A DNA stretch of 64,000 nt from Cranoglanis bouderius (GCA_023630585.1 CM042567.1:545001-609000); one strand, 5' to 3'; shown: positions 33,600 to 46,078, counted from the first letter of the stretch. The notes: generated from the sequence alone by a model not told the origin. A program made the numbers and translations.

Positions 33600-34371
33600 T
33601 TATTACGTTTATATTAGCAAAACGTTTGTTAAACGTGAGCCTGATATCAGATCTGAGACACAGTGCCACGTCTACTACACCATCTCACGTGAACACAGAG
33701 GTTCTTAAAAGCAACACGTTTAGGTTTATAGGAAGTGAGCTGAGTGTGTACGCTGCACTGTGGGGCTGCAGATGGAGATGGAGATGGAGTTTGTTTACAC
33801 GAAATTGTTGTGTGAAGTAACGAGCCAATCAGAAGCAGAGTTCAAAGCCCTGGAGAGACGGATGAAGGGAGCGACAGCATTCCTTCCTCCAGCCATTTCC
33901 TGTTTCAGAGCACAACCAAGATTATCTTCATTTTAAATAAGGATAAAAAAGATATAACTGCTCTGCTCTGAACAAAAAATTAAATAAATCCAATCTGGAA
34001 TTTTTCTCTGTACTGTTTCGTTTTTTTATTTTATTTGTCCTTGAAGGAAGCGCGCTCGCACCGCTGTGGGAGTTAGGTGTGATTTAGATGTACAATCGAT
34101 ATTAATGTAAACATTTTCACACTTCCTCATGAAGAAAGACAGATTGTATGAATATGCAAATTAGAAACATCTCCAATCATAAACAGAAAACATTTTGTGT
34201 GAGCTACATTTGCATACTGGAACCTGATTGGCTGCATTTTTAAAAGAAACAGAAAATGCAAATATTTCATTGGAAATATTTAATTGTTTTTAGAAGGTTT
34301 TCAGTAAGTTTAAATTAAAAAGGGTTAGGCTGTGGATTTACAGCTGTACTGGTTGAACAATAAAATAGTGC

Positions 34372-34441
<70 letters not shown>

Positions 34442-35038
34442 CACATACCTCTGCTTTATATTATTTAATAAACTTTAAGAATAATTAGCTTGTGATTGAT
34501 GATCCACACATTACAGAGCGTATTGTTGTTGTTGTTGTTGTTGTTGTTGCTGTGTTGTACTAAAAGATAAGATGTATTATGAGTGTGTATCAGAGCAGAT
34601 AACATGAAATAAACACTGACATGTTATTAGGAGCTACAGAAGTACATTTGCTGTAAAAACAAAGATAAATCGGTGGTAGAACTTTCCCTAAACATCACCT
34701 CTGCTCTCTGACATGGTGCTCAAACACATTTATTCAGGACTGTTGTTCTTTCTCCAACAATCCCGAATATTTTCATCCAGCTGCTGAAGGATGAACAGCT
34801 GCACAAATACAGAGCACTGAACTCGGAAATACAGAGCACCTTTAAAACACTGCTACCCCGCCCTACTGCTCGTCCTGCCTTCACACCCTCAGCAGATCAA
34901 CACCAACACGCAGCCGTGAGCTTCCTGTGAGATTCAGAGCCCTGATCATGGTGACAGTGATGATGATGATGATGATGATGAAGATGACTCGGTGACAGCG
35001 ATGATGATGAAGACGACTCAATGACAGCAATGATGATA

Positions 35039-35070
<32 letters not shown>

Positions 35071-35190
35071 GACGACTCAACAGCGACCAGGTGACGATCA
35101 TCAGAATAATTACACTTTATTACATTTTTATAAGAGTTTAATGTGATAAAGTGACAGAACTGAATTGCTTCAGGAAATTCTTCAGAAATA
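33600..35190. other. Intron or intergenic DNA
   Basis: No gene recognised. Contains (TA)n next to (GA)n at 34380-34439, a (GTT)n tract at 34522-34550 and (GAT)n tracts near 34962-34981 and 35036-35068. Confidence 0.55.
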
Positions 35191-35299
35191 CCAGACCAGG
35201 GGTGTAACGATGCACCCTGATGCAAAAACATTTGCGCATCTAGAAATTCAGCATTCTATTAATTATGCATCTAATGCAGTTAGACCAGCAGAGATCCCA

Positions 35300-36466
35300 A
35301 TTTTACAAACAAAATTATTCAACCCCCATTGGTTTATTGTTAAAATTTACAGACTTTCAGCTGTTTGCGATGAACAAATCAAACAAAAGCAATAGAAATA
35401 GTTCAACACAAAGAAAGCTTCAAGTGGTTTCCCCAAATTCAACTGAAAATGCAACTTATAATGACTTCTCCAGTCTCAAAATTATTCAACCCCTTCATGA
35501 CAAGCATCTTTAGTACTTAGTAGAGACCCTTTTGATGTTATGACCTGCTGCAAATGAGATGCATAGCCAGACACCAGCTTCTGGCAGCGTTCCTGAGGAA
35601 TCTTAGCCCGTTCCTCATGAGCAATGTCCTCCAGGTCAGTAATATTCTTGGGTTTGCGTGCTGCAACCGCCTTCTTCAAATCCCACCAGAGATTTTCTAT
35701 GGGGTTCAAGTCAAGTGACTGTAATGGCCCTGTAGAATCTTCCAGGACTTCTTCTGCAACCAAGCCTCGGTAGAATTTGAGGTATGCTTGGGATCATTTT
35801 CCTGTTGGAAGGTCCAATGACTCCCAAGCTTCAGCTTCCTCACAGACGGCATGACGTTTTCTCCTAGGATTTCCTGATACTTCAATGAATCCATCTTGCC
35901 TTCCACACGCTGCAGGTTTCCAGTGCCAGAGGATGCAAAGCAGCCCCAGAGCATCACCAAGCCACCACCATGCTTGACTGTGGACAGAGTGTTCTTTCTT
36001 CATTCTTCTTTCTCCAGACATACCGCTGATCCATCATGCTGAAAAGTTCCAGTTTTGTTTCATCGCTCCACAGAACAGAATCCCAAAACTTCTGTGGTTT
36101 ATTTATATGATTTTGAGCGACTTTTCTTGTGCGAACTATGCTTCCAATGGTGTCTCTAGGAACATCCAGTGCCTTCGCTATCTTTTTGTATCCTGTTCCT
36201 TGTTTGTGAAGGGTGATGATCTCTTCTCTTAACTTTTCGGACCATTCTTTTGGCTCTTTTGCAGTCAAACGTGACACTCAACAACCCCCTAGCCAGTTCA
36301 GGTATTTCATGGGTTCCAGCTCAAGCACACCTGGTGCAACTTAATGAAGCCCTTGATTAGTTGCATCAAGTGTGCTTGAGACAACACCGGTTTTGCATAT
36401 TTGTGCTGTTGTGAAGGATTCTATTCAGGGGGTTGAATAATTTTGAGACTGGAGAAGTCATTATAT
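35300..36466 (-). mobile_element. Tc1-like transposon, decayed, nested in the hAT-like element
   Basis: The left end has an inverted-repeat/direct-repeat layout: 'aaaattattcaacccc' occurs at 35311 and again at 35478. A 37-base stretch at 35457-35493 is repeated perfectly inverted at 36429-36465. The outer part of the right inverted repeat is missing, so the element is truncated there. The coding remnant runs right to left. Confidence 0.85.
35482..36277 (-). pseudogene. Tc1-like transposase pseudogene
   Basis: Read from right to left it starts MSRLTAKEPKEWSEKLREEI with a helix-turn-helix (TGYKKIAKALDVPRDTIGSI). It then jumps directly to NKPQKFWDSVLWSDETKLEL, so roughly 90 residues of the second DNA-binding and linker region appear deleted compared with full-length relatives. 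The second catalytic motif reads FQQENDPKHTS, with Glu where the DDE family has Asp; the third (NPIENLWWDLKK) is present. At least three frame changes break the reading. A domesticated role is very unlikely. Confidence 0.85.
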
Positions 36467-36779
36467 ATCAAATCTTTGGAAGAATTTATAAATATATTTA
36501 TTTATTTAAGATATGGTGAACCTGTAGTACATTTTGTTTACAATATTAAACCTCTGTTCGTAGATGTGTTTTATTTATTTGGTTTTATACAGACAAAACT
36601 TCACATTGTTTATAATTCAGAAATTAAAAAGGAGTCTTTTCAGTCATAACTTTTCTTCATTCAAATTATGTTCAAAATATTCTGCTAATCGAACTGAACC
36701 GAATCGTGAAGCCAGGATCATGAATCGAATTGAATCGTGACTGGAGTGAATCGTTACACCCCTACAAAACAGAATTTAT

Positions 36780-37122
36780 ATCCTACTTGTCTTCACGTCA
36801 CAGTATTTATTATATTTTTTAAAATAATTTTATAACACATTATTTAATAATAAAATTTCAAAACATATCTAATTTAATTTTACTTCAATTGAAAGTACAC
36901 CCTTTGTTTTTCTATTTATAGTTTCTTTTCGTTTTTATATCATTAACTGAAAATTCTTTGAATTGTTTTATTAAAGTATTTTCTCATTTTTTAAATTGCA
37001 TTTACTTTTTCTATTTATTTGAGAAATTTAATTTTATTTCCGTCCTTTTTATCTACTTTTTATTAGCTTTTATTTCATCCTTATTGCATTAATTATCAGT
37101 AAATTTTTACTACTTGACTGTA

Positions 37123-37156
<34 letters not shown>

Positions 37157-39598
37157 GCACACTTCAGTTTCTACACTTTTTAGTTTATTATTATAATAAT
37201 TAGATGCTTTTTTCCCCTTTTTCTGTTACATTTTTAAATAAATAAAACAAAACTGATGTTCTGAAACCTGGTACGCTGTGGCGAGTCTGAAGGCCAGAGC
37301 ATCATCAGCATCATCGTCATCATCATCATCCTCACTGAAACATTCAGTGAGCCCTCCTACTTTGGATGTGGGCAGAGTCATCCCAGGGGAGACCACGCCC
37401 ACCAGGAGAGAAAGGTTTCAGCCTAGGATAAAGGGGATCTACAGAAGAACTGAAGGAGGGATTAGGAGAGATGGAGATGTTTACCTTTAAGCAGACGAGT
37501 GGAGATGAAACATGGTAGTGAAATAAATAACCTCCCTACATGTTTTTTTTTTCCTCAGAAGAGACTATATACACAAACCTGTAGCTTTACAGCATGTATA
37601 ATACACCCATATGACACATTTACTACACTCTATAACCGGTCTGATTTTTCATTGTTTATGACGGAGCGCTCTTTCAGCTCGAGCTTCTAAATCACACAGT
37701 AGTCCTGTTTTCAGAGATCTGTTGAACAATCCCTTCTTTCAGAGATAGAGATCAACAACAGGAAGAGCCGGAGCTGCACCCAGTTCTGTGAAACAGATCC
37801 ACCGCGAGGTGTCATGACGCTGCAGAACAACATCGACTGTTTAACGATGAGCGTGACAACCGTTACTACATCCATCCAGCACAGTGTACCGTCACCGTTT
37901 ATACAACAGCCAGCTCCGGCTCACTGATCTGATTGGTCGAGCAGCGTTCCTATAGAGTGGTGATATTTCCTATAACCGCACTGAGACGTTTCACCGTGTG
38001 CATCACTCCCTCGTCTGTGTTCACCTCGTAAAATTCCACTTCCTGGTTCCAAACCATTACTACGGCACAGTTAGTGACATCATCAGCGGACATGGCAAAC
38101 TATACATTTTCATGAATATAACGTTTTGCCTTAAAATACGAAAGCTCGTCAGATGAAGATGAGAAGGAAGAAGAGACGCCAATTTCACCTGAAGCACCTT
38201 CAGCAGGAATGTACAGATCAGTGTGAGCTAAGCTAGCTAGCTAAGCGACAGGGTATAAAGTGAACGTGGACATCTATTTCCACTAGCGGAGCAGAAATAA
38301 ACAGAACATTTGCCCTTCCAATCGTGGGATACTGGGATACGTCCATTCAGGTTTACAATTTTACAACATGTTGGATTTATATACTGATACTTTCACTATA
38401 GTTTGGTTCCATCTTGAGTCAATAACAAAACCAAACTGAACTTCACATTCGCTGTATATCGTCCTTTAAATCTAATTTACTGTTAAATATGCTAAGTAAA
38501 TAGTTTAAAAGAGAAAAACCAAATGAAATGTAAGTTTGCTGATTAGCTAACTTATGTATCTTCTTCCATGATTAGCTCGCAATGGCATTTTTCTACCAGA
38601 GAGGGCGATATTCCAACATTACAACCTGTAACTTTAACATTTTAGCCGTACTCCTGAACCCGGTTCGTGTGACTTCAGCGCTCACACTCTGAGCCTTTAA
38701 TCAGACATCATTTCTCCCCGGTACCTTATGAGTTCTAACGTCTCAACTCGTTCTTTTACCAAGTGAGATGTTTTTTTATCTGCGAGAGCAACATCAGGTC
38801 AAAATATCGCACCGTGTAAAGCCAGGGTTTAGCCTTGAACCCAAAAATCCTGATAAGTTTATATAAAAGCACGCAGACGAGATCGTGTGCGATCCTGAGT
38901 AAATTCCTGTCAGTGAAAATGATTCATCTTTTACGAGGTAGATTCCAGAGACGCTTGGCGTGGAATGTTCTCCGAACAGTTACGGCTCTTCTGATTCATT
39001 CACATTTCTCAGGAAGAGAAAAGAAAACCTCTTTGTCTGTAAAAAGTCCTTGAGAGGAAAAAGTGGTTAAAAAGTAAACCCGGGCTTATCAGAGGCTCAA
39101 ACAAACGTCCAGTGAGCAGCGAGTGTGTGAGAAGAGCGAGGCGTGGAATGTCCCGGGGTCAGGAGAAGACTGCAGGACAGCGCAGCTGACCCGCTGAGGA
39201 ATGCACTAATATTTGCGCTGTCCATCAAATCCGTTTAATATGACGGGAAAACCAGAGACCAGGAAAGAGCCGGGACTCTGTGAGCGATCGCTGATTAACG
39301 TGTGCTGCACCTCACCTCAGTGAACGATTCATTCTAACGAATAAAGAAAATCAACCCCACAAACACTGCAAATACAAATGAACCACTGTAAAGTCACACA
39401 CTCGTTTAATACCCTATTATTATATATTACTATTATATTATATTATACTCTATACAATCATTATCGTTAAATGTTCTACGCAGATTCATCACCGCGTCCG
39501 CAACGACTAATTCCACTTATATTTTTATCATAGCTCTGTTTCAAGCGTCCTCGACAACACCGTCACGTTATATCCTGTATAATTAGTACATTTATGTT
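36780..39598. other. Non-coding stretch
   Basis: AT-rich to about 37250 with an (ATT)n tract at 37124-37156. Short open frames at 37278-37490 derive partly from (ATC)n. No gene, RNA or element that I recognise. Confidence 0.5.
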
Positions 39599-40045
39599 AT
39601 GAAGGTGTTGATTAATCTTCTATAACAGCAGCTCTGACAGTAGTGCTGCTGCAAATCACAGGTTTATTTATAATTAATGCTCTAATCCTGATAATCCACT
39701 CATAATAAACACGTTGATACGGTGAAGCTCTTCTGTAAGGAGAAATGTGTTTACGTAACGTTTATGGAAGGAGTCTCCAGTGTCAGCGCTTTGTAACAGT
39801 CAGCGGTAAAGCTGTAACTTTTCTCAGACATCTTCAGGACAGAGGAGTTTGGGTTTATTTTTGTCTTATTAACTTGAAGAGAGAGAATAGAGAGAAGCTG
39901 GTGAGGGAACGGACGTTTATAGCTGCTATAACGTAAGCGACAACTTGCTTCACGGACATTAAACGTAACTATAATCGGATAAAATGTTGTTCTTTAATAA
40001 ATTAACGTTTGTAATCGTCGGCAAAAAGCTTTATATTTGTTGTGT
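39599..40045 (+). repeat. Family M interspersed repeat, copy 7 (long)
   Basis: Runs from 'gaaggtgttgattaatcttc' through 'tatggaaggagtctccagtg' to 'tttatagctgctataacgta' and the 3' region. Nearly collinear with copy 2 in reverse. Confidence 0.85.
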
Positions 40046-41321
40046 AAATGCTACACTTGTTTTGGGAAACAGTTCCGTGTCGTTAAGTGCAGAACCCCAG
40101 CCAGCAGCAGAACCCGACCTCATGCACTGTGTTCTCCACTCATAACCTCATAACCGCTGTAGATGTGTTCACCTGAGACCACTTTGTCTTCCACAGATCA
40201 TCTGTCCCTGCTCTTTCTCCTCACAGCTCCTCTGTCTAGACTCCGGTGAGAGCTGGGCTTGGATTACCGCGTAAATATCAAACGTCACTTTCACGTCCCC
40301 ATCAGATGTTCCTCATCAAGGAACCACACGGAGGTGGTGGACGTGAGATGTCGAAGCTGGAGTCATCATCTGAGATGCTCGTGTTTAGACGCAGGACAAA
40401 GAGGATAAGACGAGTTCCGTCTGCGTTTCGGGTTTTTTAAACAGCTGTCCACCTGGACAAATCCCTGGTGCTGGAAAAGGTTCTGATCCGTCCATCGCAC
40501 GGCCAAGAAAGTTTTTTTCCGAGTTTGTGCTTTTAAAGCCAGAGCCGCTGAGCCTCATCCTTGAGAACGATGACTGAATCCGAACGGGAAGCAGAAGGAA
40601 TTTTTTGGGAACCCGTTGATCTCTACGGCGTATTTTTTTTCCCCGCGGTGTGAATCAGGCCGTCACGTCTCACAGCAGCTGTACACTCCACAAAAAGTAC
40701 CCCTGATTTCTTGCTTACAGAAGATCTGACTGGAGAAGCCAGATGGAACCAATTCCTAAAGCTATTTTCATGCCATTTCTTCCATTACTTTCAGCTGTTT
40801 ACACTCGTTCTAAGGATTTTTTTTTTTAAACACAGAACGGATGATCTGCATCTCAGAGTTTTAAAGTAAAACTGTGCGACACTGTCAGAAAGTGAAAGTT
40901 GGACTTTTGAAGCGTTAAAGAGCAGCTTCGTTAGTCAGCGTATTAGTCATTAGGTCATTAGCTGTTCATCTGCTGCAGCTTCCTTCGCTAAATTCGGAGA
41001 ATTCTGAGAAATATCTAAACGCTGATGTCAGTCCTGAGTTCCTGTGACACCTGAACGCAGAAGCGCCATCGCTGCTAACAAGAAAGAAAACGGGACAGAA
41101 CGGAACAGTTTTCTTTACTGATCAAAGACACCACAGTCCCGCCCACTTGTTTTCTATTGGCTCACAAGACCAGCGCCTGTGAACTCGGGACACCCGGAGC
41201 AAGGTCATGTTTACGTGGCTGGTGTCTGAGTTTAAATAATAAACACAATAATAAGATCAAGCGGTTTTATCAAGTAGAAAATAACGCAAAGGGAAATCTG
41301 TTTACAGATGAGTGTGTGTGT

Positions 41322-41370
<49 letters not shown>

Positions 41371-41560
41371 GTCATGAGGTGTGTTTATATCAGCAAAAGT
41401 TCACAAGTAACATGAAGAAAACGCATGTTTCACATCCTCGTCCTTTCCCCTTCAGTGAATCATGTTTGTTCTCACTTGATATGCATGGATTCAGACACCG
41501 GTATCGGATTTATCAGTCCGATACGGTGCTCGTTTACTCATACTAAAAATAAAACATGCC
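40046..41560. other. Non-coding stretch
   Basis: No gene recognised. It contains a (GT)n tract at about 41315-41370 with one interruption. Confidence 0.5.
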
Positions 41561-41562
41561 CT

Positions 41563-41650
41563 GATTAGATTAGATTAGATTCAACTTTATTGTCATTACA
41601 CATGTATAAATACAAGGCAACGAAATGCAGTATACCATAACATCCGATAA
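41563..41650 (+). mobile_element. LINE 3' tail fragment (probable)
   Basis: A short (gatta)n run is followed by 'caactttattgtcattacac' and 'aaggcaacgaaatgcagt', wording typical of the 3' ends of fish non-LTR elements. No coding part is left. Confidence 0.45.
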
Positions 41651-42656
41651 AAGGTGATGTCACCGTGTGACGTCATGCTTGTGACGGCCCTGAGAGATTA
41701 ACACTAACTAGGTTATTCATTCCAATAAACATCACGCTCATCGTCGGTCTGAAAAAAAAAAAAAAAACGGTTCAGATTCGAACCGAGATACCTGTAAAAT
41801 CAGAAAAGTTTCGTTTTCGGGTACACGTGGGCGTCTCGGCTGTACGTGTTCTCTTTTTAACCCGAGAGATGAAGTCATTCCTTTGATACTCGTACACAAT
41901 CCTAAAGCAGCGAGATGAGAATGAAGCAAAAGCTGTTTTAACCTTTTCATAACTTTTCACCATTCATTACCACATCACACAATTCATGCACATTCCACAG
42001 AGTCTCGGGACGAGACACGACACGCCTCGTCCCACCAGCCACAGAGTAAATTAACAATCGCTTTCTGCTTCTGCTTCACGCGATCATGAGCTCAACCTTT
42101 CATCTCCCGGAGCAAGTCGTCACTGGTCTGGTTATAGAGGGTGTTTAAAACAGACGAGCGAGGGCTCGACTCGGCTCTGATGTCAATTCGGGACAAAAAG
42201 CTCCGACTACATGCGTTTCTCAATCGTCATAATTTATGGCTTTAGCATAACGTAATCGTACTGATGTCACAAACGCAAAACAGATGCTCAAATATAAAGG
42301 GGAACCGAGTAGAAACCGCACGGATTTTTAATAGAAAGCCGTAAGACTCCTGACGAGCGCGTTATCTGACACGAGGAAAGACGCGGAAACGTCGCACGGT
42401 TTAAAGATGACCAGGGTGATACGTCCGGGATGGTGATGTATTTCGTTCTGAAACAGGAAGTCGGAGTAACGCCTAGGTGACCGATCTACACGAGAGCCAA
42501 TGGCATTCGAGACTTACAGCATGCCACACCCCCGTCCAATCGAAACACACCTAACACTGAGGTAGCTAAATATGAAGAATTTTATAACGAGACTGAAGAG
42601 TTTATTCAGCTGTGGAGGATTTCTCGCCTCACGCCTGTCCACTTTAACCACTTTAG

Positions 42657-43078
42657 CTGCGTTCACGCCGTGTCGTAATCACCGTAATTACCCACTTGTA
42701 AAAAGCGTTCACGTCCTTGTAGAGCTTGTAATTACGACTTATAAGGATATGGAGAACTAATAAGGATATTATTTATACTAGGAATTTTTAGGAGAGGTCC
42801 GACTTGTACCACCTGACCGCCGCGACGGCTTCAGCAGTAAAATGTACTAGTTAAGTAGTTATCTCTTAATATTCCTGTGTAATAATTCATATAATTGACT
42901 ATCATTAATGTCTTAATAATGCAAGATTAATCTGAAAATAAACGCAAGACATACAATACAGTTTAATGTAGCTAGCGCAGAGTTGGATAACCATGGAATG
43001 TCTAATGTCGCATAATTCCGAGTCCGAGGACCTGAACATCTCCGAGCAGAACGTCCGACATGGCGTGAACGCAGCCTT
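42657..43078. mobile_element. Small element with inverted ends
   Basis: 'gctgcgttcacgccgtgtcg' at the left is mirrored by 'acatggcgtgaacgcagc' at the right, about 420 bp apart, with 'ttta' outside both ends. No coding capacity. Family not identified; a MITE is likely. Confidence 0.55.
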
Positions 43079-43188
43079 TAATCCTAGACGTCTGGAGTTA
43101 TAGCGTGGCGTAGGTGTTTGGGTCGAGGTCAAGCGTCAGCGCTGCCATAAATAAACTCCAAACATTTATTCTCAGTTGGAAAAGGGAA

Positions 43189-43190
<2 letters not shown>

Positions 43191-43245
<55 letters not shown>
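43191..43245. repeat. (GT)n microsatellite
   Basis: About 27 GT units. Confidence 0.95.
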
Positions 43246-43247
<2 letters not shown>

Positions 43248-44089
43248 GATGTGCAGCCAAAAACACCCAGACGAACCGTGTTTACTGCTGACGAGCTGCT
43301 GCTGTTGAGCAAGACACACCCCTGGGGGCGGGGCATACTCGTTCTAGAGAGGTTTTCATTGGACAAACACAACACGAGTACAGGATGAGTACTTTCCTAG
43401 ATATACTGCAGTTCTGGTGTTCAGGGCTGCGATACGAAGCTCTGAGACACTGATTTTAAAGCACAGATGAGATCAGAAAAACATGTCTGTTTACATATTT
43501 CGTACTGGTTAAGTGCCTGATGACATCTCGTCCTCATCTATATTACACAAGCGCTGGACGGAGAACAGAAGGCTTGCGTGTCTGAGATGACGATCCACAC
43601 CAATGAGAAGGAAAGGAAAGGAAAGGAAAGGTCATTGTTTCTCTCCACACAAAAGACGAACTGTTCACAAAGTTCAAGAGGGAAAAAAAAAAAAGGTTTT
43701 GCAGCTGCAGGGGGCTTCGGATTAAAGCAGAGGATATGCATTACTCTCACTACACACATTACACACATTACACACACATTACACACACGATACACACATT
43801 ACACACACATTACACACACGATACACACATTACACACACTTTTATCCAGAGCACTGAATAAAATCTCTGGAATAAAAAGGAAGTGATGCTGATGTTGATT
43901 TACTGCATGTCGCTCTATTTCAATTAGAAAAACCAAACTTCTTTAAACTGAATGTATAAAACATAAGATCACATTAAATAAGACAGGAAGAAAAGCTACA
44001 ATTATTAATTACTGTATTAATTATATATAAACTACAAGCTTCTCAACGACAACAAAACAAAAGTAACCGCATGAAATAGTTAGTAACTT

Positions 44090-44620
44090 GGAAGTGCGCA
44101 TGCGCAGTGATAACTCAACGTCTCCGTGTTGGTGACTGTGATTAACTCCAACACAGCCGAGAGCTCAATGTAAACTAAACACGTTATAACGCGACATAAA
44201 CACGACGCTAACACGCCAACCAGCCCGTTTCCGTGTTATTCCTGATCTATAATCTGCTTCTTTTTTTTTTTTAAGTAAATTTAGCTGCGTGACAGCCTCC
44301 AGATGAACCACAGCCAAATGTGTTTCTGAGAAACTCTCAGGCATTTCTGAGGGGGAAAGAAAATACAAACAAAATCAAAACTAGAGAAAAAGAAGACAAA
44401 GTGGTTCCGTTTTTACCTCAGAGAAGCGCTTCGTTATCCAAGTCATTGTGTCCAGCTTGTCACAAACACAGTTAAAGAGGTAAAAAGCGTCGATGATAAG
44501 CCGGTACTGAGGGAAACTTTCTCCTCACACTCATGTTCTCTGAGACGGACAAAAGCCTCCGCGCCGCTCGCGCCCAGTGTCTCGTGCTGAAGGCTGAGCT
44601 TGTTGCTATAGCGACGGAGT
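44090..44620. promoter_or_regulatory. Candidate distal promoter region
   Basis: A perfect NRF1-type palindrome TGCGCATGCGCA lies at 44095-44106. The block 44545-44620 is dense in CpG and holds an RFX X-box-like motif, gttgctatagcgac, at 44602-44615. It sits upstream of DENND2B on the minus strand, about 14 kb from the start codon. Assignment to DENND2B is inference. Confidence 0.4.
44417..44501 (-). other. Candidate upstream exon of DENND2B
   Basis: A possible acceptor 'agtttccctcag' is followed by 85 bases ending at a good donor 'TCTGAG|gtaaaa'. One frame is open throughout (YRLIIDAFYLFNCVCDKLDT, then MTWITKRFSE) but is not in frame with DENND2B exon 1, so if real it is 5' UTR or belongs to another gene. 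The protein text was not recognised. Confidence 0.25.
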
Positions 44621-44810
44621 GTTTTTTTTTTTTTTGCCCCCCTTCCCCCCCGAAATCCCCCTGTTTCGAGTTTACTCACTCCCACACAAACCGAGCTGCT
44701 TTTTACACAATCACCACCACAAACATCACAAAACTGCGCAATAAAGTGGAGTCCAGCTGCAGCCCCTCACACCGGGCCTCCTACTGGGGGGCAAAAAGGA
44801 CCAGTATGGG

Positions 44811-45634
44811 CAGAAGAAGCCCCAGGATGGACAGAAGAAGCTGGACAGAAGAAGCTGGACAGAAGAAGCCCCAGGCTGGACAGAAGAAGCTGGACAGAAG
44901 AAGCCCCGGGCTGGGCAGAAGAAGCTGGACAGAAGAAGCCCCGGGCTGGGCAGAAGAAGCCCCAGGCTGGGCAGAAGAAGCTGGACAGAAGAAGCCCCAA
45001 GCTAGACAGAAGAAGCCCCAAGCTGGACAGAAGAAACCCCAGGCTGGGCAGAAGAAGCTGGACAGAAGAAGCCCCAGGCTGGACAGAAGAAACTGGACAG
45101 AAGAAGCCCTGGGCTGGGCAGAAGAAACCCTAGGCTGGGCAGAAGAAGCTGGACGGAAGAAGCCCCAAGCTGGACAGAAGAAGCCCCAAGCTGGACAGAA
45201 GAAACCCCAGGCTGGACAGATGAAACCCCAGGCTGGGCAGAAGAAGCTGGACAGAAGAAGCCCCAGGCTGGACAGAAGAAGCTGGACAGAAGAAGCCCTG
45301 GGCTGGGCAGAAGAAGCCCCAGGCTGGGCAGAAGAAGCTGGACAGAAGAAGCCCCAAGCTGGACAGAAGAAGCCCCAAGCTGGACAGAAGAAACCCCAGG
45401 CTGGACAGATGAAACCCCAGGCTGGACAGAAGAAGCCCCAGGTTGGGCAGAAGAAGCCCCAGGCTGGACATAAGAAGCCCCAGGCTGGGCAGAAGAAGCC
45501 CCAAGCTGGACAGAAGAAACCCCAGGCTGGGCAGAAGAAGCTGGACAAAAGAAGTCCCAGGCTGTCTGTGTTCTTTTTTCTGTCCAGCCTGGGGTTCCTT
45601 CTGTCCAGCTTCTTCTGTCCAGCCTGGGCAGAAA
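44811..45634. repeat. Minisatellite of 21- and 14-bp units with an inverted end
   Basis: Units 'cagaagaagccccaggctgg' (plus one base) and 'cagaagaagctgga' (14 bp) alternate. Both lengths are multiples of seven. From about 45580 the array turns over and reads the reverse complement ('ctgtccagcctggggttcct'), ending with a palindromic arm. Long open frames on both strands are artefacts. Confidence 0.93.
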
Positions 45635-45705
45635 AAAGAACAAGCAGCACTAGTGAGGAGTCAGGAAACAGACACGAGGGAAACGGTTACGGATTAACAT
45701 TTATG

Positions 45706-46078
45706 TACAGTTGGAAGGAGTCTCCAGTGTCAGCACTTTCAGAGGTAAAGCTGTGACTTTTCCTGGAGTTTACGCTTCTTTGCGGTTTCTCGGTAACGTG
45801 CCTAATAAGCTGCTTTTTTTTTGTCAAGAACGAGAATAAAGAGAGGCTGTGAGGGAATGACTGCTTATAGCTGCTATAACCTAAGTGATAACAGGAACTA
45901 ACCTTTCATATAACATTAAATGTAACTATAAATGGATAAAAAAGTACAGGTCATTCGGTAATAAATAAAAATTGTTAAGTTGCTGTGGTATAAGAGGAAT
46001 AAAACACTACTGAAACCCAGCTTCATCACACCACCGTGTGTTGATTATTTTCCCGTAACAGCACACCTCATCATGTTT
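45706..46078 (+). repeat. Family M interspersed repeat, copy 8 (3' half)
   Basis: Starts at 'ttggaaggagtctccagtgt' right after the minisatellite and continues to the 3' end, with the potential terminal hairpin ('gtataagaggaataaaacac' ... 'catgttttattcc'). Confidence 0.85.

Larger units (their letters stand above)
35197..36764. mobile_element. hAT-like element carrying a nested Tc1
   Basis: Left end 'caggggtgtaacgatgcacc' and right end 'gaatcgttacacccctac' are inverted hAT-style termini. The inside is interrupted by a Tc1-like element. I see no clear 8-bp target duplication and no hAT transposase, so it is a non-autonomous or decayed copy. Confidence 0.6.

Noticed and set aside
37278..37490. 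Serine-rich plus frame, or acidic minus frame starting MTLPTSKVGGLTECFSED
   Set aside because: The Ser or Asp runs derive from an (ATC)n tract, the downstream donor is weak, and no family was recognised. It cannot be supported as an exon.
44533..45756. 407-codon frame on plus and 289-codon frame on minus
   Set aside because: Both come from the 21/14-bp minisatellite; text is PQAGQKK or GFFCPAW repeats. The start region lies in the promoter-like block, but no gene family was recognised.
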